From the NCBI RefSeq assembly GCF_002161065.1, contig NZ_NFLV01000029.1:1-40490 (forward strand): a stretch of 40,490 bases of DNA, given 5' to 3'. The notes below the pieces were generated by a model that did no database searches, had not been told where the DNA came from, and saw nothing but the letters and a program-made list of their open reading frames with translations. The position numbers were made by a program, and so were the translations under genes. Position 1 is the stretch's first letter. Every line of letters starts with the position of its first letter. This DNA is from Eubacterium sp. An11 (lineage in GTDB: Bacteria > Bacillota > Clostridia > Lachnospirales > Lachnospiraceae). This document shows positions 16,321-23,976 of this stretch, piece by piece.

Positions 16321-16373
16321 ATGGACAGAATAACGGCGTATGCGCCGGATAATGGCGGTGAAACAAAAAGACA

Positions 16374-17555
16374 ATGAGTGAGAAAAAAGAAACAGTTTGG
16401 GCGTCGCTCCGGGAAATCTGCGATGAGACCAGGACGGTGGCGGATGAGACAGGCAGAAAGGTAAAAAAGACCGCCTGTTTTTCCACCATGAAGGCTCTGC
16501 TGGAAGGAGCATTTCATCTCGTGGAGTATTTTGAAAAGCTTCACCGGGAGGGAGAGGTGTTCCGTAGTGATTCAGCGGATATGTTCCGGTTTTCCCTGGC
16601 CACAGGTGAGATGCAGAAACGGGAGCCGGCAAAAAAAGAAAAGGAAATGGGCCGGACAGAAGATGAAACTGCGGCGGTAGATGTCCTTTTGGCGGCCGGT
16701 CCGGTGGAGATCAATGAATTTCTGGCGCCGGAACTGGTGGAATGCATAAAAGAAGGAACGACGGCGGAGGAGCTGCCTTTTACGGTGGAAACAGACCGGT
16801 ATTTTATGGCAGTTTTTCTGTTTGAATATTTTTTCCATACGGGTTCGCCTTTTGAGGGCAAAAAGATGGTGAACCGCTGTTTCCTTTCCCCCCTGGAGAA
16901 AGAGGTGTTCCGGGCGGAGCAGGGACAGTTCTGTATGGATCTCGGAGAAAATGAGAATACCCCGGTAAAGGGAATTCAGGATAAACTGATCCATTACTGG
17001 GAGGAATACCCGGATATTTTAAAGAAAATGTTCCAGAGAGCGTTTATGGACGGAGGCACCCTCTGTGAGCTCCGTCCCACGGAGGTGGACTGGAAACAGA
17101 CGCTGGTTCGTCTGATGATGGATTATCAGGTCTGCGGCTGCGGGTTTCAGGGATTTTCCAACCGGCTGCGTCCGAAAGAAAACGGAACCCTGCTCTGTCC
17201 GGTCTGCGGCAAGACCTATTACGTCCTCTCGGACGGCATGAACCGGATCCTTCTGGCGGAAGGCGTAAAACTATATGCCTGCCAGACCGGAAGAGATGCC
17301 TTTGATAAGGATACAGTGACCGCGGTGGTGGCAGAGAACCGGCAGAAAAAGGGACTGTACGGTATCAAAAATGTGAGCAGAGGCGTTTGGCGCGGACTTT
17401 TCCCTGACGGAAGCACCAGAGAGATTAAAGAAGGGCAGGGGATTCCTATCTGGAATGGCATGCAGGTGCGTTTTGAGACCGGGGAGGAGTGGAGTCTTCG
17501 GCTGATGCAGAAGGCAGCGCCGGAAGAGGAACGACAGGATATAGAATCAAGATAA
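16374..17555 (+). CDS. Degenerate kinase paralogue (pseudokinase) with zinc ribbon and FHA-like tail
   Basis: A 393-aa paralogue of kinase 1. The C-terminal two thirds align well: FLAPELV for FMAPEVV, TDRYFMAVFLFEYFF for TDRYSLAVVLFKLFF, SPFEGKKMV for DPLEGSKVL, a zinc ribbon (VCGCGF, LCPVCG) and the FHA-like tail (GLYGIKNVSR, GIPIWNG). The N-lobe with glycine loop and ATP lysine is missing. The catalytic loop is eroded to FRSDSADMF, with no YQD or DFG-like Asp. It cannot be an ordinary kinase and probably acts as a scaffold or allosteric partner. It has no clear ribosome site; its ATG overlaps, as ATGA, the stop of a frame running through the repeat array, so coupled translation is possible. 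Confidence 0.8.
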   Translation: MSEKKETVWASLREICDETRTVADETGRKVKKTACFSTMKALLEGAFHLVEYFEKLHREGEVFRSDSADMFRFSLATGEMQKREPAKKEKEMGRTEDETAAVDVLLAAGPVEINEFLAPELVECIKEGTTAEELPFTVETDRYFMAVFLFEYFFHTGSPFEGKKMVNRCFLSPLEKEVFRAEQGQFCMDLGENENTPVKGIQDKLIHYWEEYPDILKKMFQRAFMDGGTLCELRPTEVDWKQTLVRLMMDYQVCGCGFQGFSNRLRPKENGTLLCPVCGKTYYVLSDGMNRILLAEGVKLYACQTGRDAFDKDTVTAVVAENRQKKGLYGIKNVSRGVWRGLFPDGSTREIKEGQGIPIWNGMQVRFETGEEWSLRLMQKAAPEEERQDIESR

Positions 17556-17568
17556 AGGAGGCTGGAAA

Positions 17569-18375
17569 ATGAGCAGCAGATACAGAGAACAGAGCATAGA
17601 CGCCATCGACCCGCTGGAGACGATGCCTCCGGCAAAAAAGAGCATGGTTATTTTCTTTCTGGTGGATACCTCCAAGAGTATGGAGGGAACGAAGCTGGAT
17701 TCGTTAAATAAAGTTATGGGAGAGATCCTGCCGGAGCTGATCGGCGTGGGAGAGGCCGGCACCGATGTGAAGATTGCGGTGATGTCCTTCTCCTCCGGAT
17801 GTGAGTGGATCACACCGGAACCGGTACTGATCGAAGAATACCAGAGATGGGAAAATCTGAAAGCTGACGGAGTCACTGACCTGGGTGAAGCCTGTGAGGA
17901 ACTGAGTCTTAAGTTGTCCAGAAACGGTTTCCTCCGCTCTCCGTCATTATCTTATGCGCCGGTGATTTTCCTGCTGACGGACGGATATCCGACGGATAAT
18001 TACAAAAAAGGTTTTGAGATGCTGAAAAAGAACCGTTGGTTCCAGTATGGCCTGAAGATCGCTCTGGCCATCGGTTCCAACGTGGATATGGATGTACTGC
18101 ACGAGTTTACTGACGATGAAGAGCTTGTGCTGCAGGCCTGCGGCGCGGAAATGCTCCGGAAGCTGGTGCGGGAGATTGCGGTAACCTCTTCAAAGATCGG
18201 AAGCACCAGCATGACGCTCACTGACGCCAGAGGAGAGCGTTCCATGGAAGATGTGGCAGGTGCCAAGAAGGAACAGATGGTGGAAGCGGTGCAGGAGATC
18301 AAACAGGATGTGCTGGGCGTGGAAGATCTGGAGGATCTGGACGACCTGGATATCGAGTTTGATGAGGGCTGGTAA
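17569..18375 (+). CDS. VWA-domain protein 2 (TerY-like)
   Basis: A 268-aa paralogue of the first VWA protein, similar over nearly its whole length (for example EWITPEPVLIEEYQ against EWVTPEPVRIEEYQ). MIDAS residues are D33-T-S-K-S37, the Thr of GVTDLGE and the Asp of LLTDGYPTD. The second Ser-containing position is kept, so metal binding is likely. It lacks the acidic N-terminal extension of VWA 1. An acidic tail ends in FDEGW, as in VWA 1. The ribosome site is AAAGGAGG (17554-17561). The PP2C gene starts one base after its stop, which points to a stable stoichiometric complex. Confidence 0.88.
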   Translation: MSSRYREQSIDAIDPLETMPPAKKSMVIFFLVDTSKSMEGTKLDSLNKVMGEILPELIGVGEAGTDVKIAVMSFSSGCEWITPEPVLIEEYQRWENLKADGVTDLGEACEELSLKLSRNGFLRSPSLSYAPVIFLLTDGYPTDNYKKGFEMLKKNRWFQYGLKIALAIGSNVDMDVLHEFTDDEELVLQACGAEMLRKLVREIAVTSSKIGSTSMTLTDARGERSMEDVAGAKKEQMVEAVQEIKQDVLGVEDLEDLDDLDIEFDEGW

Positions 18376-18376
18376 A

Positions 18377-19210
18377 ATGTTCCGGGGACTGCATACCACG
18401 GTAACCGGAGACAGCCATATCCGGAAAGGCATCGTTTGCCAGGACAGTGCGGGCGTGTATGTGGCCGATTCTTTCGCCATCGCGGTGGCGGCGGACGGCC
18501 ATGGCAGTGCGAAACATTTCCGCAGCGATGCCGGTTCCCGGATTGCGGTGAAGATTACCATCGAACTGTTGAAGAATTACATGAGCCGGGCGGATTTCCG
18601 GGAGCAGTTCTGGGCCCATCCGGAGTTTATCTTAAGTCAGATGGAGAAACAGATCCTCATGAAATGGCGGGAGGCCGTGGAAGAGTATCATCTGGAAAAC
18701 CCGCTTACGGAGGAAGAAGAGGAGAAACAGAAGGCGGCGGGCGGAAATATCCGCACGGCAGTGATTTACGGCAGCACCGTGCTGGCTGCAGTGATCGCCG
18801 ATGGTTTCGCTTTCGGTCTGGTGCTGGGAGACGGCGGCTTTGTGGTTCTGGACAGTGCCGACCGGCTGTTTATTCCCGTGGAGGATAAAAATTCTCACGC
18901 CAACTATACGTCTTCTCTGTGTAATACTGACGCGATACATTTCTTTGAACACTGGTACACTGAGGAACCGGTGCGGGCGCTCTTTGTGTCCACTGACGGA
19001 CTGTTTAAGTCCTTTGCCAGCGAGGAGGATTTTCTGAAATATCACGGACTCCTGGCTCAGATGTTCGGAGATGAGGAACGCATGGAAAAAAGTCTGCGGC
19101 GCAATTTTGAGAAACGAACCAGAGAAGGCAGCGGGGATGACATTTCCATTGCTTTTGTTTACAGGACCGGCGGAGAGCAGAGAAACGAGGGAAATACCTA
19201 TCAATCATAG
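18377..19210 (+). CDS. PP2C-family protein phosphatase
   Basis: A 277-aa Mg/Mn-dependent Ser/Thr phosphatase that would reverse the action of the operon's kinase. Motifs in order: GDSHIRKGIVCQDS, ADGHGSAKHF (the metal-binding DGHG), LGDGGFVVL, FVSTDGLF (TDG) and GSGDDISIAF (GDD). Thus all the usual metal aspartates appear present. It is cytosolic, with no transmembrane segment. I chose ATG 18377, one base after the VWA 2 stop; upstream in-frame codons overlap the VWA gene and encode nothing PP2C-like. A charged Glu-rich insertion (LTEEEEEKQKAAGG) separates the DGHG and GDG motifs, probably a surface loop. Confidence 0.9.
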   Translation: MFRGLHTTVTGDSHIRKGIVCQDSAGVYVADSFAIAVAADGHGSAKHFRSDAGSRIAVKITIELLKNYMSRADFREQFWAHPEFILSQMEKQILMKWREAVEEYHLENPLTEEEEEKQKAAGGNIRTAVIYGSTVLAAVIADGFAFGLVLGDGGFVVLDSADRLFIPVEDKNSHANYTSSLCNTDAIHFFEHWYTEEPVRALFVSTDGLFKSFASEEDFLKYHGLLAQMFGDEERMEKSLRRNFEKRTREGSGDDISIAFVYRTGGEQRNEGNTYQS

Positions 19211-19223
19211 AAGGAGGAATTCC

Positions 19224-19574
19224 ATGAAGAAAGAAGCAAGCGTGATTCTGGCCAAATGCGCCAATGATAAATTGTACGGAATCCGGATTGAAAAACGAGA
19301 TAATGACTGGGTACGCACCTGGGCTTTTAAGATAAAAGAAGAGATGGCGGAAAAGGAAGGTTTTGACAAAGCGAACTTCACCGGAAGTTTTTATACCGAT
19401 GAAGAATATCCGGGCTGCCCTTACTGCGGTGCGAAGAAATGTTTTGTCTGCGGAAGCTGCGGAAAAGTCAGCTGTTATGACGGCTCTGACAAGGTGGTCT
19501 GCAACTGGTGCGGCGCCAGCGGAACCGCAGCCGGCGGCGACGAGAAAATGGATGTTTCCGGCGGCGGCTTTTAA
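19224..19574 (+). CDS. Cysteine-rich zinc protein resembling the TerY-C domain (116 aa)
   Basis: A 116-aa protein with an N-terminal alpha/beta region (1-60) and a dense cysteine array (CPYCG, CFVCGSCGKVSC and CNWCG) that should bind two zinc ions. It resembles the TerY-C domain, usually fused to or encoded beside TerY-type VWA proteins. Here it is a separate gene and the last of the operon. The sequence ends in a Gly-rich tail (VSGGGF). The start ATG 19224 has an ideal site (GAAGGAGGAAT) 14 bases after the phosphatase stop. It could present the complex to a target protein, or it might sense metal or redox state, but this is inference. Confidence 0.75.
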   Translation: MKKEASVILAKCANDKLYGIRIEKRDNDWVRTWAFKIKEEMAEKEGFDKANFTGSFYTDEEYPGCPYCGAKKCFVCGSCGKVSCYDGSDKVVCNWCGASGTAAGGDEKMDVSGGGF

Positions 19575-19584
19575 AAGGATTTCA

Positions 19585-19613
19585 TTGTTTTTTTTCCGGC
19601 GGTTTGTTATAAT
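19585..19613 (+). promoter_or_regulatory. Promoter of serine acetyltransferase gene
   Basis: TTGTTT (19585-19590) and TATAAT (19608-19613) are spaced by 17 bases and give a leader of about 100 bases. No T-box-like structure is evident in that leader. No clear terminator separates this promoter from the preceding operon. Confidence 0.65.
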
Positions 19614-19717
19614 TTAGCCAGTAGACGGCCGGTCTTCGGTTCTTTTGTATACAGAAAGAAAGGGCCGGAGGCGGGAGCCGGTGTAAATGCATATTTCAGA
19701 CAGATGGAGATCAGGCT

Positions 19718-20668
19718 ATGAATGAATCAATGAAAGACTTAATTTTAAATGCATCTGCCAGAATGACAGAGAACTGCCACAGCATGGATTTTATTGTTTC
19801 CAAAGGCAACAGACATCTTCCGGACCGGAGAAGCGTTATCGGCATTTTGAAAGATCTGCGCCGGGTGATGTTCCCGGGATTTTTCGGCGATGAGAATATT
19901 ACCGTGATTTCCCCGGACTATTTTATCGGAGACTGCCTCACCCATGTGTATACCGCTTTGAAGAAAGAAGTGGCGGCATCTTTGTTTTACAGAGATTATG
20001 ATAAATACAGCGAGGAGGACATTGAAGAGATGGCGGAGAATATCTGCGCACAGTTCTTCCGTCGTCTGCCGGACATTCAGCAGATGCTGATGAAGGATGT
20101 GCAGGCAGGCTTTGACGGCGACCCGGCTGCAAAGAGCAGGGAAGAAGTAGTGTTCTCCTATCCTGGACTTTTTGCAATCTTTGTATACCGGATTGCTCAT
20201 GAGTTTTATGTGCAGGACGTACCGTTTCTGCCGAGGATCATGACGGAGTATGCCCACAGCCGGACCGGAATTGACATCAACTCCGGCGCGAAGATCGGTG
20301 AGTACTTCTTTATTGACCACGGCACAGGCGTGGTAATCGGTGAGACCACAGAGATCGGTGATTACGTTAAGCTGTACCAGGGCGTGACCCTGGGCGCCCT
20401 GTCCACCAGAAGCGGTCAGAAGCTGGCAGGCAAAAAGCGGCATCCTACAATTGAAAATCATGTAACCGTATATTCCGGTGCTTCCATCCTTGGCGGTGAA
20501 ACGGTGATCGGGGAGGGCGTCATCGTATCCGGCGGCGCATTTGTAACCAAATCCGTGCCTCCTTTTACCAAAGTAATCGTAAAGAATCCGGAACTGCAGA
20601 TCAAAGATTCCAATGTCAAAGTGGAACTGCAGGGCATGGAGAACAAAGAAGGACTTTGGGAGATTTAA
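19718..20668 (+). CDS. cysE: Serine O-acetyltransferase (EpsC/CysE type)
   Basis: A 316-aa cytosolic enzyme that transfers acetyl from acetyl-CoA to L-serine, making O-acetylserine for cysteine synthesis. An N-terminal helical domain (about 1-165) is followed by a left-handed beta-helix of hexapeptide repeats. Signature sequence includes DIHPGA-like DINSGAKIGEYFFIDHGTG, GVTLGALS and SGQKLAGKKRHP, the last being typical of the EpsC form. The C-terminal segment (VIVKNPELQIK) is longer than in the E. coli enzyme. No cysK lies beside it in the window. An ArsR-type regulator follows 30 bases later, probably on the same transcript. Confidence 0.92.
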   Translation: MNESMKDLILNASARMTENCHSMDFIVSKGNRHLPDRRSVIGILKDLRRVMFPGFFGDENITVISPDYFIGDCLTHVYTALKKEVAASLFYRDYDKYSEEDIEEMAENICAQFFRRLPDIQQMLMKDVQAGFDGDPAAKSREEVVFSYPGLFAIFVYRIAHEFYVQDVPFLPRIMTEYAHSRTGIDINSGAKIGEYFFIDHGTGVVIGETTEIGDYVKLYQGVTLGALSTRSGQKLAGKKRHPTIENHVTVYSGASILGGETVIGEGVIVSGGAFVTKSVPPFTKVIVKNPELQIKDSNVKVELQGMENKEGLWEI

Positions 20669-20698
20669 TAACGTTTGTTTGCAAAGGAGTATGTGAGT

Positions 20699-20971
20699 AT
20701 GAATAAAAAATACATTGTCCAGGCCAGAGTATTTAAAGCAATGTCGGACGAGAATCGTCTCAAGATTCTCGAACTGCTGCATGAAAGAGAGTATAACGCC
20801 ACCGAACTGTTAAACGAAATGGATTTCGGACAATCCACCCTTTCCCATCATATGCGGATTTTGCTGAGCGCCGGCGTGGTGCAGGCGAGAAAAAACGGGA
20901 AATGGACATATTATTCCTTGCAGAAAAAAGCATACGAAGAAATGGCGGAGTGGCTTCGCCAGTATCTGTAA
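20699..20971 (+). CDS. ArsR-family transcriptional regulator
   Basis: A 90-aa winged helix-turn-helix repressor. The ArsR pattern is clear: FKAMSDENRLKILELL, then the recognition segment ATELLNEMDFGQSTLSHHMRILLSAGVV and the wing RKNGKWTYYSL. I chose ATG 20699, nine bases after AAAGGAG; an earlier TTG at 20675 has no site. The classic metal-binding ELCVC cysteines are absent, so its signal is not an ArsR-type thiol-bound metal. It is cotranscribed with the serine acetyltransferase and may control sulfur or other genes. The target is unknown. Confidence 0.88.
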   Translation: MNKKYIVQARVFKAMSDENRLKILELLHEREYNATELLNEMDFGQSTLSHHMRILLSAGVVQARKNGKWTYYSLQKKAYEEMAEWLRQYL

Positions 20972-20976
20972 CCATG

Positions 20977-21012
20977 ACGGCATGAGAGAGGAGGACTCTG
21001 TCATGCCGTTTC
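20977..21012 (+). terminator. Hairpin terminator after ArsR gene
   Basis: ACGGCATGA (20977-20985) pairs with TCATGCCGT (21001-21009), with an inner AGAG/CTCT stem. Only a short TTT follows, so termination may be partial. Confidence 0.6.
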
Positions 21013-21078
21013 CTGATGTCAGGGGACTTCCGAACGGAACTTCCCCGGACGTCCTGCCGCATAAGAATTGGTGAGAAC

Positions 21079-22167
21079 ATGAAAAAAGAACGTAATCTGA
21101 TTCACATTGAGTTTATCCGCATTTTTGCGGCGTTTTTTGTGATTTTTAATCATACGGGCAATGACGGTTTCTTTCTATTTGCTTTTTACGATAAGGGAAG
21201 CCTGACATACTGGGCGTATATGTTTTTGTCGGTGCTGTGCAAAATATCGGTGCCGCTGTTTTTTATGATCGCGGGCGCCCTGCTTTTGCGAAAAGATATG
21301 TCTTTTAAGAAAATATGGTCGGAGAAGATTATGAGAATGGCGCTGGCGCTGTTCATTTTTTCTGTCATTACTTATATTGGCACCGGACTGTATTCGCCGG
21401 GCGGGACTCTGTCAGTGGGAGACTTCTTTTATAAACTCTATGCTAAAAGAGTGACGTATGCCTACTGGTATATTTACGCTTACATTGCTCTTTTGATGAC
21501 GCTGCCCTTCCTCCGAGCCATGGTAAAAAATATATCAGAGAATTACTATAGATATCTGATTGTCTTATATATTGTTTTTGTATCGGTGATCCCCTGCCTG
21601 GAATACCGGCTGTCGCAGGGCAGAGTACATCTGTACCAACAGCTGAGTCCTGCCTGGATTCTGGCGGATATCGTGTTCTGGCCCCTCCTGGGGTATTATC
21701 TGGAAAATGTATATGACTGGAAGAAATGCACTGGAAAAACTGTCGGTCTCTGGGCTCTGGCGGGTGTCGCCGGTATCATGGCAGCCTGCTATATGATCAA
21801 TTACATGTATGGAGTGACCGGAGAGTGTACCAAAGAGACTTCACAGACCTTTCATTCTTCCTTCATCGTCTTTCCGTGTATAGCGATTTATGTGGCCCTG
21901 AAATATTTCTGGTCCGGAAAAACGGGACAGCGTGTGCCGGGCACAGCGAAGAAAATCATCACTTCCCTGGGCGGCTGCACCTTCGGGATCTATCTGCTCC
22001 ATATGCTGATCAAAGAATATTTTTCCGGCCTGTGGAATGTATTTCGGGAAGACTGGCACGTGAACCATATGTTGTCGGCTCTGCTGGTCTGCGCATCAGT
22101 GTTTGCGGCGGGATACGTACTGACATTGGTGCTCAAAAAAGTGCCGGGACTCCGCCGGCTGCTGTAA
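21079..22167 (+). CDS. Integral membrane acyltransferase (acyltransferase-3 family)
   Basis: A 362-aa protein with about ten hydrophobic segments. It opens with the family signature (IHIEFIRIFAAFFVIFNHTGN), whose His lies near the end of the first helix and is thought to be catalytic. Related proteins (OatA, WecH, exopolysaccharide acyltransferases) transfer acetyl or other acyl groups to cell-surface glycans. The substrate here cannot be inferred. I chose ATG 21079, which begins with a typical basic N-terminus; an in-frame ATG at 21016 would add 21 hydrophilic residues and lies near the preceding terminator. No glycan gene cluster surrounds it. Confidence 0.85.
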   Translation: MKKERNLIHIEFIRIFAAFFVIFNHTGNDGFFLFAFYDKGSLTYWAYMFLSVLCKISVPLFFMIAGALLLRKDMSFKKIWSEKIMRMALALFIFSVITYIGTGLYSPGGTLSVGDFFYKLYAKRVTYAYWYIYAYIALLMTLPFLRAMVKNISENYYRYLIVLYIVFVSVIPCLEYRLSQGRVHLYQQLSPAWILADIVFWPLLGYYLENVYDWKKCTGKTVGLWALAGVAGIMAACYMINYMYGVTGECTKETSQTFHSSFIVFPCIAIYVALKYFWSGKTGQRVPGTAKKIITSLGGCTFGIYLLHMLIKEYFSGLWNVFREDWHVNHMLSALLVCASVFAAGYVLTLVLKKVPGLRRLL

Positions 22168-22207
22168 CGAATATATTTTAATAAATGTATTTTATCGTAA
22201 GAATATC

Positions 22208-22237
22208 TTGACAATCCGCTTTTATATATAGTAAAAT
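22208..22237 (+). promoter_or_regulatory. Promoter of tRNA-Phe
   Basis: TTGACA (22208-22213) and TAAAAT (22232-22237) are spaced by 18 bases, about 28 bases before the mature tRNA. Confidence 0.75.
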
Positions 22238-22264
22238 ATCATCGTTGCGAGTCACGCAGCAGAT

Positions 22265-22337
<73 letters not shown>

Positions 22338-22346
22338 TTATTTTTA

Positions 22347-22375
22347 TTGACAACAAAGTATATCAGACGTATAAT
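22347..22375 (+). promoter_or_regulatory. Perfect consensus promoter downstream of tRNA-Phe
   Basis: TTGACA (22347-22352) and TATAAT (22370-22375) are separated by exactly 17 bases, an ideal housekeeping promoter. It begins nine bases after the tRNA and has no recognised gene in front of it. Confidence 0.8.
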
Positions 22376-22381
22376 ATGCTT

Positions 22382-22659
22382 AACAAGACGACTGGAAAAG
22401 ATGGCTGCATCCCATCTGCTCCGGGAAATTTCAGATTTTTACTTTAAAGAAGTAGTTGTCCAATCTTTACCGAGAGCGGGACGGCTGCTTTTTATTTTTC
22501 ATATTCAGGATGGATACGATTAAACCTGCAGCAGCAATGATAACCATAAACTCTTCGTATGTACTCTTTTAACACAAATATACGATTTTGGAAAGTTAAT
22601 ACGATAATATTTGACAAAAAATAAGCCGGCGGCTGGCCGGCTTAAGAGGAGAGAAAAGT
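22382..22659 (+). other. Intergenic stretch, possible small RNA or 40-codon frame
   Basis: Downstream of the ideal promoter a transcript would carry a small stem (AGATGG/CCATCT near 22399-22416), another at AGATT...AATCT around ACTT/AAGT (about 22431-22465), and a T-rich run near 22488-22500. A 40-codon ATG frame (22401-22523) exists with only a weak ribosome site, and its product is unfamiliar. I cannot tell small RNA from small protein. The rest to 22610 is AT-rich with nothing recognisable. Confidence 0.4.
22623..22643 (-). terminator. Hairpin with minus-strand T-tract
   Basis: AAGCCGGC (22623-22630) pairs with GCCGGCTT (22636-22643). Read leftwards the stem is followed by ATTTTTT, so it suits termination of the minus-strand gene that ends at 22914. 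On the plus strand it would be a leader hairpin before the small frame at 22660. Confidence 0.65.
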
Positions 22660-22749
22660 ATGAAAAAATCTATGAAACAAATAACTGTTTTGTTATTTGA
22701 TGTCTTTATTCTAATGATTTTTTGTGAACGATCTGTGAGGAAATGTTGA
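22660..22749 (+). CDS. Possible 29-aa membrane peptide
   Basis: ATG 22660 follows a good ribosome site (GAGGAGAG) by six bases and opens a 29-codon frame. The peptide has a basic start (MKKSMKQ), a hydrophobic core (VLLFDVFILMIFC) and a basic tail. It could be a small membrane peptide. I recognise no family, and the frame may be chance. Confidence 0.3.
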   Translation: MKKSMKQITVLLFDVFILMIFCERSVRKC

Positions 22750-22811
22750 AGACTTTTTGAGGAAATTATGGAAGAAATGTGAAGAAAATCAGTGAGAACC
22801 GAAGGAATTGT

Positions 22812-22863
22812 CAGACAGCAGCCCTGGAAACTGTTTTTAAAGGATAGTTTCCGGGGCTGTCTG
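22812..22863. terminator. Long imperfect hairpin between small frame and membrane-protein gene
   Basis: The arm starting CAGACAGCAGCCC at 22812 pairs with GGGCTGTCTG ending at 22863 (three-base bulge). The inner part GGAAACT/AGTTTCC adds seven more pairs. It lies 50 bases after the stop of the minus-strand gene. It lacks a strong U-tract either way, so it could be a terminator or an RNA-stabilising 3' hairpin. Confidence 0.5.
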
Positions 22864-22913
22864 GCAGCAGGCTTCTTATTTTAGTGTCAGAATTTTAACG
22901 TGAGAAAGTTTTT

Positions 22914-23822
22914 TCAGCCCAGAATCACATAAACGATGGAAATGAGAATGGTACAGATAAAAATAGCGGTTGCCGGCGGGTCGATGTGGGAATCCACATC
23001 GGTGTTCAGCAGATTTCCTTCGATGTCTCCGATGATACCGGCCAGCACTCCGAAGATAATGCCGAGGATGAGCGCGCCGGCGCCGAGACCGCAGGTCCAG
23101 CCGCACATGACTGCTTCGGCGGAGATAATGCCGATGTGATGCCATCCGAAATACGCCTGCCCGAATTCAGCGAAGAGAAGTCCGATGGCGGCCAGCCCGA
23201 AAATGACAATATGATAGGAGCCGAGCTGGGAAGCGTAGCCCTGGAGAGCCAGCGCAACGTAGACGCCGGATACAGCCAGTGAGTAGGCAAAGGACAGAAG
23301 TAAAGTGTTGGAGAGACGGGAGCCTTTGCTTAAGAACCGGCGGGATCCCGGAGCACTGTACATTCCTCGGGTGCCGAACAGAAGCCGGACGATGACGGCG
23401 GAGATAAAGACAGTGCATCCGGGATTGTCAGTGTAAAAAGGTGTCAGGGCGAAGAGGCCGTTGACAATGCCGGCAATGATGTATCCGAGCATGCCGAAGA
23501 GACCGCCCACCACGAGAACAAGACTGTCGCCAAGTCCGTTTAAAGCCAGGGCGATATCTGCTCCGTTTTCTGTTTTTCCGATTTGTTTCGCGTAAGCGGC
23601 AGCGGCGACACCGCCTGCAAAACAGACATGAGGCCCCAGGAACGGGCCAAAAGCGATGTTATTGACCAGCAGTTCACTGATTTCGGGAATCCCGGCGCAG
23701 GAAAGGATGCCTCCGGCGGCGGCAACCACTCCTGTCATGATAAAGGCCGGCAGGGCGCCGATGGACGCACCCAGTACGCCGCCTCCGAAGGCGGCGATCA
23801 AGCTGATGAAGGCTGCTAACAT
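22914..23822 (-). CDS. Multi-pass membrane protein of unknown function
   Basis: A 302-aa very hydrophobic protein with about eight to nine predicted membrane helices and many small residues (GGGVLGASIGALPAF, GLGAGALILGIIFGVLAG). Notable polar sites within helices or loops are NNIAFGPFLGPHVCF, LNGLGDSL and FGWHHIGIISAEAVMCG, which might line a transport path. It looks permease-like, but I do not recognise the family and give no substrate. The start is well supported (AAAGGAGGAT before ATG 23822). It is divergent from the methylthioribose kinase gene, with 154 bases between the starts. Confidence 0.65.
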   Translation of the reverse strand: MLAAFISLIAAFGGGVLGASIGALPAFIMTGVVAAAGGILSCAGIPEISELLVNNIAFGPFLGPHVCFAGGVAAAAYAKQIGKTENGADIALALNGLGDSLVLVVGGLFGMLGYIIAGIVNGLFALTPFYTDNPGCTVFISAVIVRLLFGTRGMYSAPGSRRFLSKGSRLSNTLLLSFAYSLAVSGVYVALALQGYASQLGSYHIVIFGLAAIGLLFAEFGQAYFGWHHIGIISAEAVMCGWTCGLGAGALILGIIFGVLAGIIGDIEGNLLNTDVDSHIDPPATAIFICTILISIVYVILG

Positions 23823-23976
23823 AGGAAAATCCTCCTTTTATTTTTGCATTTCTTTGCGGTGAAAGCCAATAAGTCGCTTTCATGAACAAAGATTTCTCTT
23901 CCGGTATTTGTAGATTTTTTTTATAATGAATATGGATTATTGTGTTTATGTATGTATATGTTTTTGGGGGAAGAAT

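Noticed and set aside
16132-16377. 81-codon Arg-rich frame through the tandem repeats
   Set aside because: Not listed as a gene: the start site is weak and the Arg-rich repeat looks like a frame artefact. Its stop does overlap the pseudokinase start, so coupling remains possible.
13886-19574. Complete tellurite-resistance (ter) operon
   Set aside because: No TerD, TerC, TerB or TerZ-like gene is visible; only the VWA/kinase/PP2C signalling part is present.
19614-19717. T-box or S-box leader before cysE
   Set aside because: The leader is only about 100 bases and I find neither a T-box sequence nor SAM-riboswitch core elements.
19745-20782. 345-codon minus-strand frame opposite cysE
   Set aside because: It is antisense to an unmistakable serine acetyltransferase; the His/Cys-rich product matches no family.
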